Below the pieces are notes generated by a model. That model was given only the letters and a program-made list of their open reading frames with translations. It was not told where the DNA came from and searched no databases. The position numbers and the translations under genes are program-made. A stretch of DNA of 64,000 nucleotides. It comes from JALNZU01 sp964463695 (GTDB taxonomy: Bacteria; Bacteroidota; Bacteroidia; Bacteroidales; F082). Shown here in pieces: positions 36,597 to 44,986 of the stretch. The stretch is from positions 1 to 64,000 of the forward strand of contig CAYXCZ010000005.1 of NCBI GenBank assembly GCA_964463695.1, written 5' to 3'. Position 1 is the stretch's first letter. Every line of letters begins with the position of its first letter.

Positions 36597-37304
36597 TTAA
36601 GAAACTGTGCTTATTCTTGTATTCTTCTCATCTGATTCAACTAAACCATCTTTCAACCGAATGATCCTGTGAGCATGTTTTGCTATATCCTCCTCATGCG
36701 TTACCACTATTATGGTATTTCCTTTTCGATGAATTTCCTGCAACAATCCCATTATTTCGATTGATGTTTTGGAATCAAGGTTACCGGTGGGCTCATCAGC
36801 TAAAAGTATGGATGGGTTGTTTACCAGGGCTCTTGCAATTGCAACACGTTGACGCTGACCACCAGATAACTCATTGGGTTTATGTGTCATACGATCAGTA
36901 AGCTGAACATCAGCAATTACTTTCCGGGCCATCTCAACACGGGTTGCTTTGTTAATGCCGGCATAGACGAGAGGAAGCATTACATTTTCGAGTGCCGTAG
37001 ATCGTGGTAAGAGGTTAAAAGTCTGGAAAATAAACCCGATTTCTTTATTTCTTATCTCAGCAAGCTGATTATCATTCATGCTACTAACATCATGGCCATT
37101 CAGCATATAAGTGCCCGAAGTTGGGGTATCCAAACAGCCAAGAATGTTCATCAATGTTGATTTCCCGGAGCCAGATGGACCCATAAGAGCAACATACTCA
37201 TTACTGTTTATTTCCAGGTCAACATTGCGAAGCGCTTTAACAGTTTCAGAGCCAACTTTATAATGGCGGGAAATCCCGGTAAGACTGATAACAACTTTAT
37301 TCAT
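36597..37304 (-). CDS. ABC transporter ATP-binding protein (MacB/LolD type)
   Basis: A 235-residue ATPase. Walker A GPSGSGKST near 42-50, Q-loop FQTFNLLPRST, signature LSGGQRQR near 145-152, Walker B ILLADEPTGNLDSKT, and H-loop VVTHE. The PTSGTYMLNGHDVS and GNLD features place it with MacB/LolD-type ATPases that power export of lipoproteins, peptides or drugs through a FtsX-like permease. No permease or adaptor gene is adjacent, so it is an orphan in this window. Two genes upstream is an unrelated methyltransferase. Confidence 0.92.
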   Translation of the reverse strand: MNKVVISLTGISRHYKVGSETVKALRNVDLEINSNEYVALMGPSGSGKSTLMNILGCLDTPTSGTYMLNGHDVSSMNDNQLAEIRNKEIGFIFQTFNLLPRSTALENVMLPLVYAGINKATRVEMARKVIADVQLTDRMTHKPNELSGGQRQRVAIARALVNNPSILLADEPTGNLDSKTSIEIMGLLQEIHRKGNTIIVVTHEEDIAKHAHRIIRLKDGLVESDEKNTRISTVS

Positions 37305-37329
37305 ATTCCCTTGAGGTTAACGTTGGATG

Positions 37330-37337
37330 CAAAGGTA
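37330..37337 (-). promoter_or_regulatory. -7 promoter box for the ABC ATPase gene
   Basis: Minus-strand TACCTTTG, 26 bases before the start codon. It lies next to the 3' end of the methyltransferase gene. No clear -33 TTG. Confidence 0.4.
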
Positions 37338-38132
37338 TTACATACTAAGGACAAAATGCTGCTTTTCTACTCCCTTTCTGAAAAAAACAATCCCAAACTG
37401 AAACAAATCAACAGAAAGTGTCACTTCTTTATGTGCTTTGACAGCCTCCCAGGCTTCTTCCATTTCTGGCGACCAATGAATATCGTCAAATATGAAAATG
37501 CTGTTCTCATCAATTTTAGTCAAACAATGGATAAAATAATCAAGAGTCGGTTCTTTACGGTGGTTACCGTCGAAAAACACAAGATCCAGCTTTTCACTTT
37601 TTTGGAGGTTGGCAGCCAACACATTGTTGAAATTTCCAATGGATAATTCTACTGAAGATATTTTATACCTGTGAAAAATTCCCTCCGCAACATTTGCTAA
37701 TGAGGCACAACCTTCCATACTTAGAATATGAGCGCCGGGATTTCCCAGGGCCATACTTATAGCACTTAAACCTGTTGATGTCCCAAACTCCATAATATAT
37801 GCCGGTTTATAAAAAGCTACAATCCGATGAAGCAAGGTATAATATTTAAATGCACTTGACCGGGATTTTGCAAGTTCGCTTACCCTCACTCTATAAGTCG
37901 AAAACGACTTGTTACCAGCCCCTGAACCAAAATCAACTGTCTCAATCACATTACGATTTGATAGCATATGCTTCTTCGCCTCTAATATCTTATCATAGGC
38001 CGGATGCCGGGAACGATCGCGAATAACTTTTGTGCTGAATTCATAAATAAAAGGCGAATGTATCCCATGAGGACCTTTTTTGTTGAGCTGATAGTTTAAG
38101 TAAGTTTTTATTCTAAAGATGAAATGCGACAT
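37338..38132 (-). CDS. Class I SAM-dependent methyltransferase
   Basis: A 264-residue cytosolic protein. The SAM-binding motif YIMEFGTSTGLSAI lies near 112-125, followed by the acidic LSMEG strand end and FFDGNHRKEPTLDYF, typical of O-methyltransferase-like (Methyltransf_24) proteins. The first 30 residues contain NYQLNKKGPHGIHSPFIYE, shared by Bacteroidota homologues. The acceptor is unknown. It lies upstream of the ABC ATPase on the same strand, 33 bases apart. Confidence 0.85.
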   Translation of the reverse strand: MSHFIFRIKTYLNYQLNKKGPHGIHSPFIYEFSTKVIRDRSRHPAYDKILEAKKHMLSNRNVIETVDFGSGAGNKSFSTYRVRVSELAKSRSSAFKYYTLLHRIVAFYKPAYIMEFGTSTGLSAISMALGNPGAHILSMEGCASLANVAEGIFHRYKISSVELSIGNFNNVLAANLQKSEKLDLVFFDGNHRKEPTLDYFIHCLTKIDENSIFIFDDIHWSPEMEEAWEAVKAHKEVTLSVDLFQFGIVFFRKGVEKQHFVLSM

Positions 38133-38244
38133 AGTCAGGTTTTAATTCAACAACACTTTATTCAACAAGGTAAAATCTGTTTAAAAAAAAGAAAATGCAA
38201 AATTACAATAATTGTACCAAATGAAATCTCTCTATGCTGGCAAG

Positions 38245-39828
38245 TTACTCGAATGCAACTTTTTGTAGGTATAAAATCTTACGTGAATTGTCCGAACGCA
38301 GGCGGTTATTTGAAATACGCTGATACCCATTGACCAGAAAAAAATGATCATACCAAAAATTAATTTCTGAAAAATTCTCTTCCAACAACCTGTCATTGGT
38401 ATAGAGGTTCTCAATACGGGACTGCTCCGTTTGTCCTACTTCGTTTCCGCTGGGGTCAATAATTTTCGAAACCAGCATCCCTTCTTTAACATAAGCAGCT
38501 ACGAGGTCATTTCCATCAGGCTTAACTTCAACAATACGCTGTAAATAAGGCAATAACATTTCACGTAACTCTAAATCGTTGCTCCACAACAGGCTCCCTT
38601 CGGAGTCGAAACCTGCCAACAAGACAGAGAAGTAGTTAAATCCTTCGAAAATAGTATATGTAAATGGTACCATTCTGCCATAAAAGTCATAGTCCATGCG
38701 TGTTTCAACACGATATTGAGGTTTAAAGGCTTCAGCGGCATAAATATATTTATCGCCCATGGGGATTAACCTTGGATTGTAAAATTGAAAGGTTATGTCA
38801 ATATCCGATTTATTTTCACCTTTCCGTGATTGCCTCTGACGCGCACGCATGAGGTCGTCGGTTGACATCGCTTTATAAATATTGCTGAAGCTGTCGAAAG
38901 GATGAAAACGTTGGATTTCAACACCTGAAGAAGCAAGTCGGATAAAAAACAGACCCTTCGATTCAAAACTTAGCTCATTTTGTTCAGCTGCTTCACGAGC
39001 GGTATTTCTCCTTGTTTCGCTATTATCAAAACTTCCCGAAACTATAAGTTTCCCTTCCTGATCAAACATCATTTTATAGGAATGCAAATAGAAAGGTGGC
39101 AAAGTATAGGAGACTGAACTTTGTTGTTGTCCCAGTTCGTTGTAAGTTTGAAACACCTCTTCAACAAACTTATTCGATTCGAACCGCTTGAAACCTACCA
39201 TAAAGCGCAGTTTCTCCTGGTCCGATTCAATTGCTTGTATAACTGATTGTCCAGCAATGCGATGAGGTAAACTTGTCACCGACAGCCGATCCAGATCGTA
39301 GAGTAATAAATCACTTTGAAATTTAGGCAAATTGACTCCGATCAACGCAAACTGATGCAGTGAAGCAAATCCTGATATTTTGGCTTTATCCGGCAGTTGT
39401 CCGCTAAGCAATTGAAAATGTCCGTTGCCAATATCAAACCGAATCAATTCATAACCGGACTGTGCATTCTTTTTTCCGTCAATTGCAGTAAAAAGAAATA
39501 AAACATGATCGGCTGTTTTAATCGAATTATGCAATGCATAGCCATCTGTAATACCAATATGCTGCAGCCATAGCTCGTTAAAAGCAGTGTCGTATAGGTT
39601 GAAATACCATTTACGTTTCCCTTTATCATCGAAATCGGTGCTTTCATAAAACAACATTACTCCTTTTTCACCAATCAGAATCTTTTGATAGGTGGGCACA
39701 TCGATTCTTGCAGGTAGCTCCATTCTGACAGGCTCAAGAACCTGAGATGTAGCCTCTTGATTCATAACCAATAAAAGAAGAAATGAAATTACAAGTCGAA
39801 ATATCATTAATGGAAATATTTTACGCAA
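38245..39828 (-). CDS. Large secreted beta-rich protein of unknown function
   Basis: A 527-residue exported protein with a signal peptide (about 1-28, ending near EATSQ). The body has many short strand-turn-strand units with W/Y-rich edges, such as RKWYFNLYDTAFNELW and LLYDLDRLSV, compatible with a beta-propeller, but no Asp-box, Kelch or WD motif is clear. There is no lipobox and no T9SS domain, so it is probably periplasmic. I do not recognise the family. Confidence 0.7.
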   Translation of the reverse strand: MRKIFPLMIFRLVISFLLLLVMNQEATSQVLEPVRMELPARIDVPTYQKILIGEKGVMLFYESTDFDDKGKRKWYFNLYDTAFNELWLQHIGITDGYALHNSIKTADHVLFLFTAIDGKKNAQSGYELIRFDIGNGHFQLLSGQLPDKAKISGFASLHQFALIGVNLPKFQSDLLLYDLDRLSVTSLPHRIAGQSVIQAIESDQEKLRFMVGFKRFESNKFVEEVFQTYNELGQQQSSVSYTLPPFYLHSYKMMFDQEGKLIVSGSFDNSETRRNTAREAAEQNELSFESKGLFFIRLASSGVEIQRFHPFDSFSNIYKAMSTDDLMRARQRQSRKGENKSDIDITFQFYNPRLIPMGDKYIYAAEAFKPQYRVETRMDYDFYGRMVPFTYTIFEGFNYFSVLLAGFDSEGSLLWSNDLELREMLLPYLQRIVEVKPDGNDLVAAYVKEGMLVSKIIDPSGNEVGQTEQSRIENLYTNDRLLEENFSEINFWYDHFFLVNGYQRISNNRLRSDNSRKILYLQKVAFE

Positions 39829-39880
39829 AAATACATTTTCAATTCAATTGGAGTACCTGAAATACGTTACAAAAGTCATA

Positions 39881-40843
39881 TTAGAATTTACGTGCCTTTT
39901 GATCTTCCTTTTCGTCTCGAAGATTTTTTTCTGAGATACCAAATACTTCTGCCGGGTGATTTTCTCCAAAAGGTTCCATATGCACCACAACATCATACGT
40001 TTTTGGAATAGCTGTACGAATCTGATCCTCAACCTGATGACCAACAGCATGTGCTTCAAATAATGAAAGACGTCCATCAACTTCCACATCAAGAGCAATC
40101 ATATAAAAATGTGCCATTTTTCTAACCCTGATACGATGAGGATTATGTGCTTGTGGTACCTTGGAAGCTGCATTAATAATTGTTGAATAGATTGTTTGAT
40201 CTTCAACACCATCCATCAATTCGCGACTCGAAGTAATGATCATTCTGATAGCAATGACCATAATCCAGATACTAACAGCAAGAGCAGTAACCGAGTCAAG
40301 TATCGGCATTTTTAAAATATGCGTCATTACCAGACCCACCAAAACTGAAACCGAAATAACAACATCATTTTGCATGTTGCGGGCATTGGCTCTCAGCATT
40401 GGACTGTCAATTTGTTCGCCAGTTTTCTTTAAGTAACGGGAAAGCAATTGCTTGCCAACAATAGAAATTACAACAACCACTATTGCGATGATTGACGGCA
40501 TTTCGCGTCTCGAATCTTCCATCAAATTATGTACGGTGGAAATTGCCAGCTGTGCACCGGCAAAAAAGATAACAAAAGCAACTAATTTTGATGCAATGGT
40601 ATCTGCTTTGTCGTAACCATAGGGATGTCTGCTGTTTGGTGGACGGCTTATTATTCTGGCTGTGACTAGAGTAATGATTGAGGTGAAAACATCACTTAAT
40701 GAATCGATCCCATCAGCAACTACAGCTAAACTTCCTGAAAACCAGCCAACAATAATTTTTAAAATGGAAAGAAAAACATTACCCGCAATGCTGATCCCCG
40801 ATGCCTTAATGATTTGCTTTTGTCGTGAGTTTATCTCTACCAT
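39881..40843 (-). CDS. Cation diffusion facilitator transporter
   Basis: A 320-residue CDF family metal exporter with about six helices and a cytosolic C-terminal domain of about 90 residues (HRIRVRKMAHFYMIALDVEVDG starts it; HVE at 22 residues later is typical). The first metal pair is Asp47 and Asp51 in GIDSLSD; HPYGYDKAD follows at 73-81. In the second pair the usual His of HxxxD is Asn156, with Asp160 kept, giving a DDND site in place of the DDHD of E. coli YiiP. Metal may therefore differ from zinc; iron, manganese or cobalt are possible. Confidence 0.9.
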   Translation of the reverse strand: MVEINSRQKQIIKASGISIAGNVFLSILKIIVGWFSGSLAVVADGIDSLSDVFTSIITLVTARIISRPPNSRHPYGYDKADTIASKLVAFVIFFAGAQLAISTVHNLMEDSRREMPSIIAIVVVVISIVGKQLLSRYLKKTGEQIDSPMLRANARNMQNDVVISVSVLVGLVMTHILKMPILDSVTALAVSIWIMVIAIRMIITSSRELMDGVEDQTIYSTIINAASKVPQAHNPHRIRVRKMAHFYMIALDVEVDGRLSLFEAHAVGHQVEDQIRTAIPKTYDVVVHMEPFGENHPAEVFGISEKNLRDEKEDQKARKF

Positions 40844-40860
40844 TTCTTTTTAATAATGGG

Positions 40861-40868
40861 CAAAGATA
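40861..40868 (-). promoter_or_regulatory. -7 promoter box for the CDF gene
   Basis: Minus-strand TATCTTTG, 18 bases from the start codon; no TTG at ideal spacing. Confidence 0.45.
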
Positions 40869-41142
40869 GGTAATGTCTGCAAGCTTGTGAACGCCACCTT
40901 AATTTACCTAAATTATCAGTTAAAAGTAGTTTGCCCGGTTATGGGGCTTTCAAAAGTTTTAGGAAAAGAGCATCGTCTTTCAAATTATATCAGGGATAAA
41001 ATTGGTACAAAATTCTGCTTTTAAATGAAAAATAAATTTAAGAAACCCGAATCGTTCATATTCGAACATCTCAATTTGACAAAATAGCACCTAACTATTT
41101 AGAACCGTTATATCTTTCAGTATTGGCGCTTATTTAGCTTAC

Positions 41143-41158
41143 TGTTATTCATATAACA
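41143..41158. promoter_or_regulatory. CRP/FNR-shaped palindrome at the symporter operon promoter
   Basis: TGTTATTCATATAACA is a perfect inverted repeat except for its four-base centre. TGTTA-N6-TAACA has the 5-6-5 half-site geometry of CRP/FNR-family sites. Its centre lies about 22 bases upstream of the -7 box, so it overlaps the -33 region. Confidence 0.45.
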
Positions 41159-41172
41159 ATAGAGATATTTCA

Positions 41173-41180
41173 TAGTTTTG
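41173..41180 (+). promoter_or_regulatory. -7 promoter box for the symporter-CoA-transferase-oxidoreductase operon
   Basis: TAGTTTTG, 42 bases before the first start codon. The -33 TTG is replaced by the palindrome at 41143-41158, consistent with control by a protein. Confidence 0.5.
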
Positions 41181-41222
41181 CCAGTTATTTACAGCATTTA
41201 AAAAAACCAAATTAAATACGTA

Positions 41223-42656
41223 ATGATTTTGTTTAACACCTACTTTTTGATTGTTGTGGCCTACTTTGCCGGAATAATCATGTTGTCGTTTTTGACACGA
41301 AAAATTGCTAGTCGCAGTGTGGCTGATTATCTTGTAGCAGGCAGGAATCTCGGAATGACATTTTGCGCCGTCGTGGTTGCAGCAGAATGGCTTGGAGGTA
41401 TGAGCACCATTGGTGTGAGTGAGAAAGCTTTCACAACACTTTCCTTTCAACCGGTTTTGTATAACTTTTCGACAGCCATTGGCATGATAATCATTGGGTT
41501 TACAGTTGCAAAGTGGTACCGTCAGCAAAATGTGCACACGGTGAGTGAGATGTTGGATTTCCTTTTTGGTCGCGAAGCAAAAAAGATTTCAGCCGTTGCA
41601 TTCCTTGTAGCTTACATCACTTTGGCTTATGTACAAATGCAGACTGCTGCCAGCGTATTAAGCGCTATTTTTCAAATCAGCTGGTTAAGTGCAATTTTTA
41701 TCTCAGCTATAGTGATCACATTTTATACCTATATCGGAGGAATGCACGCTCTTGCAATAACATCAGTAGCACATACCTTTATGATGTTTTTCGGAATCGG
41801 AATCGCCACAATTATCGGTATGACAAAGATTGGTGGCTTTGAAGAATTACAAACGATATTGGCAGCAAAAGGAGCTCCTGGAAACATATATAATCCTTTC
41901 AGTGCAGGCCTCAACGGAGCATTCAGTCTCCTACTTGGCGGTGTTTTGGGGGGCATGGCTGCTCAAGCCAGCATACAACCGATTTTTGCTGCAAAAGATG
42001 CTCTAACTGCAAAAAAAGCAAGCATCCTTTCAAGCGCATTAATTGCACCCTTTGGTGTTATGACAGCATTATTAGGTTTAATTGGCGCAACAGGTTATTA
42101 TGTTAATAGCGCAACTGTCAATCCAAAAATGGTTCTAACAACATTATTAACTAACCCTGAATTCATTCATCCAATTTTTGGAGGACTAGCGCTTGCAGGA
42201 ATTCTAGCTGCCATACTTTCAACTGTCGGACCTGTCAATTTTGCTGTTGTTACTATAGCAACAAAAGATATCTATCATGGATTTATTAATCCGCAAGCAG
42301 ATGAAAAGAAAGTGTTAGCTGTGGCAAAAAAACTTGTAATTCTTGTCACTATTGTTACACTTCCTTTGGCGATTTTCTTCCAAAAAGGAATTCTAGATGC
42401 TGCTTATGTAAGTTATGCCATTCGAGCAATTGGAGCTATTGTAATTTTGCTGGGTATATATAAACGTAGCTGGATCAGCCCTTTTGCTGTAAAACTGGCA
42501 TTTCTAGGCGGAACTTCGGCAATTTTTATTTGCATCCTTGCTGCTCAGATGAAATGGTTCAACATCGACAAAACCTATGGCGCGGTTGTTTTTGCAATCA
42601 TCTTTATTTTCATAGGAAATTGGATTGAAAAGGTACGAAAAGCTAAAAAATCCTGA
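41223..42656 (+). CDS. Sodium:solute symporter family (SSF) transporter
   Basis: A 477-residue inner-membrane carrier of the SSF/SLC5 family, with about 12-13 helices. The early SVADYLVAGRNLGMTFCAVV near 37-56 is the usual SSF start (DYxxAGRxLG), with AAEWLGGMSTIGVSEKAF as the unwound TM1 region. Length is normal. Family members carry sugars, amino acids, monocarboxylates, urea or nucleosides with Na+; this one lacks the sugar signature, and its operon points to an organic acid. The stop is one base before the CoA-transferase start. Confidence 0.9.
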   Translation: MILFNTYFLIVVAYFAGIIMLSFLTRKIASRSVADYLVAGRNLGMTFCAVVVAAEWLGGMSTIGVSEKAFTTLSFQPVLYNFSTAIGMIIIGFTVAKWYRQQNVHTVSEMLDFLFGREAKKISAVAFLVAYITLAYVQMQTAASVLSAIFQISWLSAIFISAIVITFYTYIGGMHALAITSVAHTFMMFFGIGIATIIGMTKIGGFEELQTILAAKGAPGNIYNPFSAGLNGAFSLLLGGVLGGMAAQASIQPIFAAKDALTAKKASILSSALIAPFGVMTALLGLIGATGYYVNSATVNPKMVLTTLLTNPEFIHPIFGGLALAGILAAILSTVGPVNFAVVTIATKDIYHGFINPQADEKKVLAVAKKLVILVTIVTLPLAIFFQKGILDAAYVSYAIRAIGAIVILLGIYKRSWISPFAVKLAFLGGTSAIFICILAAQMKWFNIDKTYGAVVFAIIFIFIGNWIEKVRKAKKS

Positions 42657-42657
42657 T

Positions 42658-43875
42658 ATGTCAGCTGGAATATTACATGATATAAAAGTTCTTGAACTAG
42701 CCAATGTATTGGCTGGTCCCGGTGTTGGGGCTATGCTTGCTGAGCTTGGCGCTACCGTTATCAAAGTTGAAAACCTACAAACACAAGGCGATGTTACACG
42801 AACCTGGAAACTTCCTACAGAGGATCCGTCAACAGATATCTCTGCATATTTCAGTTGTGTAAACTGGGGCAAGAAATCAATTGCCCTGGATCTGCAAAGC
42901 CCTGAAGGCTTGGAAATCATACATAAAGCTATTCCACATTTCGATATCGTACTTGTGAGCTATAAGCCTGGCGATGCCGAAAAACTTCATGTTGATTTTG
43001 AAACACTCCATCATCTGAATCCTAAAATTATCTATGCCCATCTCACAGGATATGGACTTGAAAACGCGAGAGCTGGCTACGACGCCATCATTCAGGCTGA
43101 AACCGGCTTTACGTTGATCAACGGTGAGGCCGACTGCAAACCAGTTAAAATGCCTGTAGCTCTGATGGATATATTGGCTGGGCATCAGATGAAAGAGGCA
43201 ATATTTCTAGCACTTTACAACCGATTAAAAACCGGAAAAGGCGAATATATTGATGTTTCTCTTTTTAGAAGTGGCATTGCATCACTAGCCAATCAGGCTA
43301 CTAACTGGCTTGTAGGAAATTGCATACCAAAAGCAATGGGGTCTGACCATCCCAACATTGTTCCATACGGTACTGTTTATTATACTTCTGACAACAAACC
43401 AGTGGTGCTGGCAGTTGGAACCAACACTCAATTTGTTAGCCTTTGCAAAATACTCGGTGATGAATCTTTGTCTTATGATGAACGCTATAAGGATAACTTT
43501 CAGCGAGTTAAAAACCGTGAGAGTTTGCAGCAAACAATGAAAGAATTGATTGCAAAAAAAGAACGTTCCTTCTTACTTCAGGAATTTAAAAAATTCAAAG
43601 TGCCTGCCGGTGGTGTGTTTGATATGAAAGAAGTTTTTGAACAGGAAGAAGCTATTCCCCTTATGATGCACTCAGTCAACGATGAGGGTATGCAATTAAA
43701 AGGTGTGCGCTCTATTGCCTTCTCCATGAAAGATCATACCTTTGCAACCGTTCCCGAAACACCTCCTCATTACGGTCAGCATACGGCCCTTGTGCTGGGA
43801 GATATCCTCGGTTTAACACATGAAGAAATTCAATCACTTATCGAAAAAAACGTGATTTATGACAGAAACTATTAA
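42658..43875 (+). CDS. CaiB/BaiF class III CoA-transferase
   Basis: A 405-residue CoA-transferase, which moves CoA between carboxylic acids. N-terminal HDIKVLELANVLAGPGVGAM holds the family start; the catalytic Asp of formyl-CoA transferase (Asp169 there) corresponds to Asp171 in PVALMDILAGHQ, and GKGEYIDVSLF follows. The ATG at 42658 fits the family start and lies one base after the symporter stop; the frame is open from 42625 but that part is inside the symporter gene. It overlaps the next gene by 17 bases. Its acid pair is unknown. Inference: it releases free acid from the acyl-CoA made by the oxidoreductase, or activates the imported acid. Confidence 0.9.
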   Translation: MSAGILHDIKVLELANVLAGPGVGAMLAELGATVIKVENLQTQGDVTRTWKLPTEDPSTDISAYFSCVNWGKKSIALDLQSPEGLEIIHKAIPHFDIVLVSYKPGDAEKLHVDFETLHHLNPKIIYAHLTGYGLENARAGYDAIIQAETGFTLINGEADCKPVKMPVALMDILAGHQMKEAIFLALYNRLKTGKGEYIDVSLFRSGIASLANQATNWLVGNCIPKAMGSDHPNIVPYGTVYYTSDNKPVVLAVGTNTQFVSLCKILGDESLSYDERYKDNFQRVKNRESLQQTMKELIAKKERSFLLQEFKKFKVPAGGVFDMKEVFEQEEAIPLMMHSVNDEGMQLKGVRSIAFSMKDHTFATVPETPPHYGQHTALVLGDILGLTHEEIQSLIEKNVIYDRNY

Positions 43876-44986
43876 TAAACAAATGGCATTTATCGATGGC
43901 TCACGCCTTATTACTGAGGCTTGTGTGCTCGCTGGTGCTGAAGTGTTTGTGGGCTACCCAATTACACCTGCCAACCTTTTGTACTCATATGCTAATCAGC
44001 GGTATCCGGCAATGATGGCTGCCCCTGATGAAATTACAACCTTGCAGTGGATGACTGGTTATGCCAGCTTGGGCAAACTGCCTGTTACCGCTACTTCGTT
44101 TCCCGGATATGCCTTAATGATTGAATCCATCAACATGGCGCTGATGATGGAATTACCAATGGTTATTATTTTGGTTCAACGATTGGGGCCAGCTACCGGC
44201 ACAGCAACCAACGGAGCGCAAGGTGATCTGGCTGTTGTTCACGGAAGCATTTCAGGCGGGTTTCAATTACCAACATTCTGTATCTCAAACCTTCAGGATT
44301 GTTGGGAAATGAGCGCTAAAGCTGTTGAAACTGCAATTAAGTTAAGAACACCGGTTGTGTTACTCACATCGAAAGAGATGGTAATGACACAAATGAGCTT
44401 TGACCTTTCAAAACTTACGGAAATAGGAAAATCAGAATTGGCTGTTTTTGAAGGAGATAACCCTTACAAATCGTATGAAACAAAGGAAAATCTTATTCCT
44501 TCATTTCTTCCTGTTACTCAAAATCAACATCAGGTAAGGTTCACTGCCAGTACTCATAATAAAGAAGGAATCCTCCAGAATACCACACCGGAAGCGCTGG
44601 ATAACACCAGAAGGCTGAAGGCAAAATTAGATTTACATCTGGATGAGTTTCTGTTTTATGAATTAGATGAGACAGAAGGTGCTGAGACAATCATCCTTAG
44701 CTTCGATATAACAGCACAGGCAAGCCGTGAAGCAATACACATATTAAGAGAGGCTGGCGAAAAAGTTGACCTTCTTGTTGCTAAAACGCTATTTCCAATG
44801 CCTGAAAAATATCATCAGATATTAGCATCCTACAAGAAAGTTATTGTCGCCGAAGAAAATCTCGATGGGCAATACAGGCATTTGCTTTTTGGCATCAAGC
44901 CCGCTTCACACATAAAAGGAGTGAATGCAATTGGAAGAATGATACAACCTGAAGAAATTATTAAGGAGGTAAACAGCAATGGATAA
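43859..44986 (+). CDS. 2-oxoacid:acceptor oxidoreductase, alpha subunit
   Basis: A 375-residue alpha subunit of a 2-oxoacid:ferredoxin oxidoreductase (KorA/PorA type), with the PYR domain (VGYPITPANLLY near 32-43, EITTLQWMTGYASLG) and domain II (DETEGAETIILSFDITAQ onward). It lacks the gamma domain that is often fused at the N-terminus of KorA; here gamma is on the beta chain. With beta-gamma it would oxidise a 2-oxoacid plus CoA to acyl-CoA, CO2 and reduced ferredoxin. It overlaps the CoA-transferase by 17 bases and the next gene by eight. Substrate (pyruvate, 2-oxoglutarate, branched-chain or aromatic) is not evident. Confidence 0.9.
   Translation: MTETINKQMAFIDGSRLITEACVLAGAEVFVGYPITPANLLYSYANQRYPAMMAAPDEITTLQWMTGYASLGKLPVTATSFPGYALMIESINMALMMELPMVIILVQRLGPATGTATNGAQGDLAVVHGSISGGFQLPTFCISNLQDCWEMSAKAVETAIKLRTPVVLLTSKEMVMTQMSFDLSKLTEIGKSELAVFEGDNPYKSYETKENLIPSFLPVTQNQHQVRFTASTHNKEGILQNTTPEALDNTRRLKAKLDLHLDEFLFYELDETEGAETIILSFDITAQASREAIHILREAGEKVDLLVAKTLFPMPEKYHQILASYKKVIVAEENLDGQYRHLLFGIKPASHIKGVNAIGRMIQPEEIIKEVNSNG
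44963..44970 (+). promoter_or_regulatory. Consensus Shine-Dalgarno for the beta-gamma subunit
   Basis: AAGGAGGT, a full match to the 16S rRNA tail, eight bases before the ATG at 44979 and within the alpha-subunit coding region. Such sites are scarce elsewhere in the window. Confidence 0.7.

Larger units (their letters stand above)
40844..41222. other. 379-base divergent intergenic region
   Basis: It separates the CDF gene (minus) from the symporter-oxidoreductase operon (plus). No gene is seen. It contains a CDF -7 box at 40861-40868, a 16-base palindrome at 41143-41158 and a plus -7 box at 41173-41180. The middle (about 40890-41130) is AT-rich and shows nothing recognisable. Confidence 0.5.

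Noticed and set aside
41145..41537. 130-codon open frame antisense to the SSF symporter
   Set aside because: Cys/His-rich by chance; it covers the promoter and start of a clear transporter gene.
42625..42657. An earlier start of the CoA-transferase
   Set aside because: It lies inside the symporter's last codons and adds residues not in the family.
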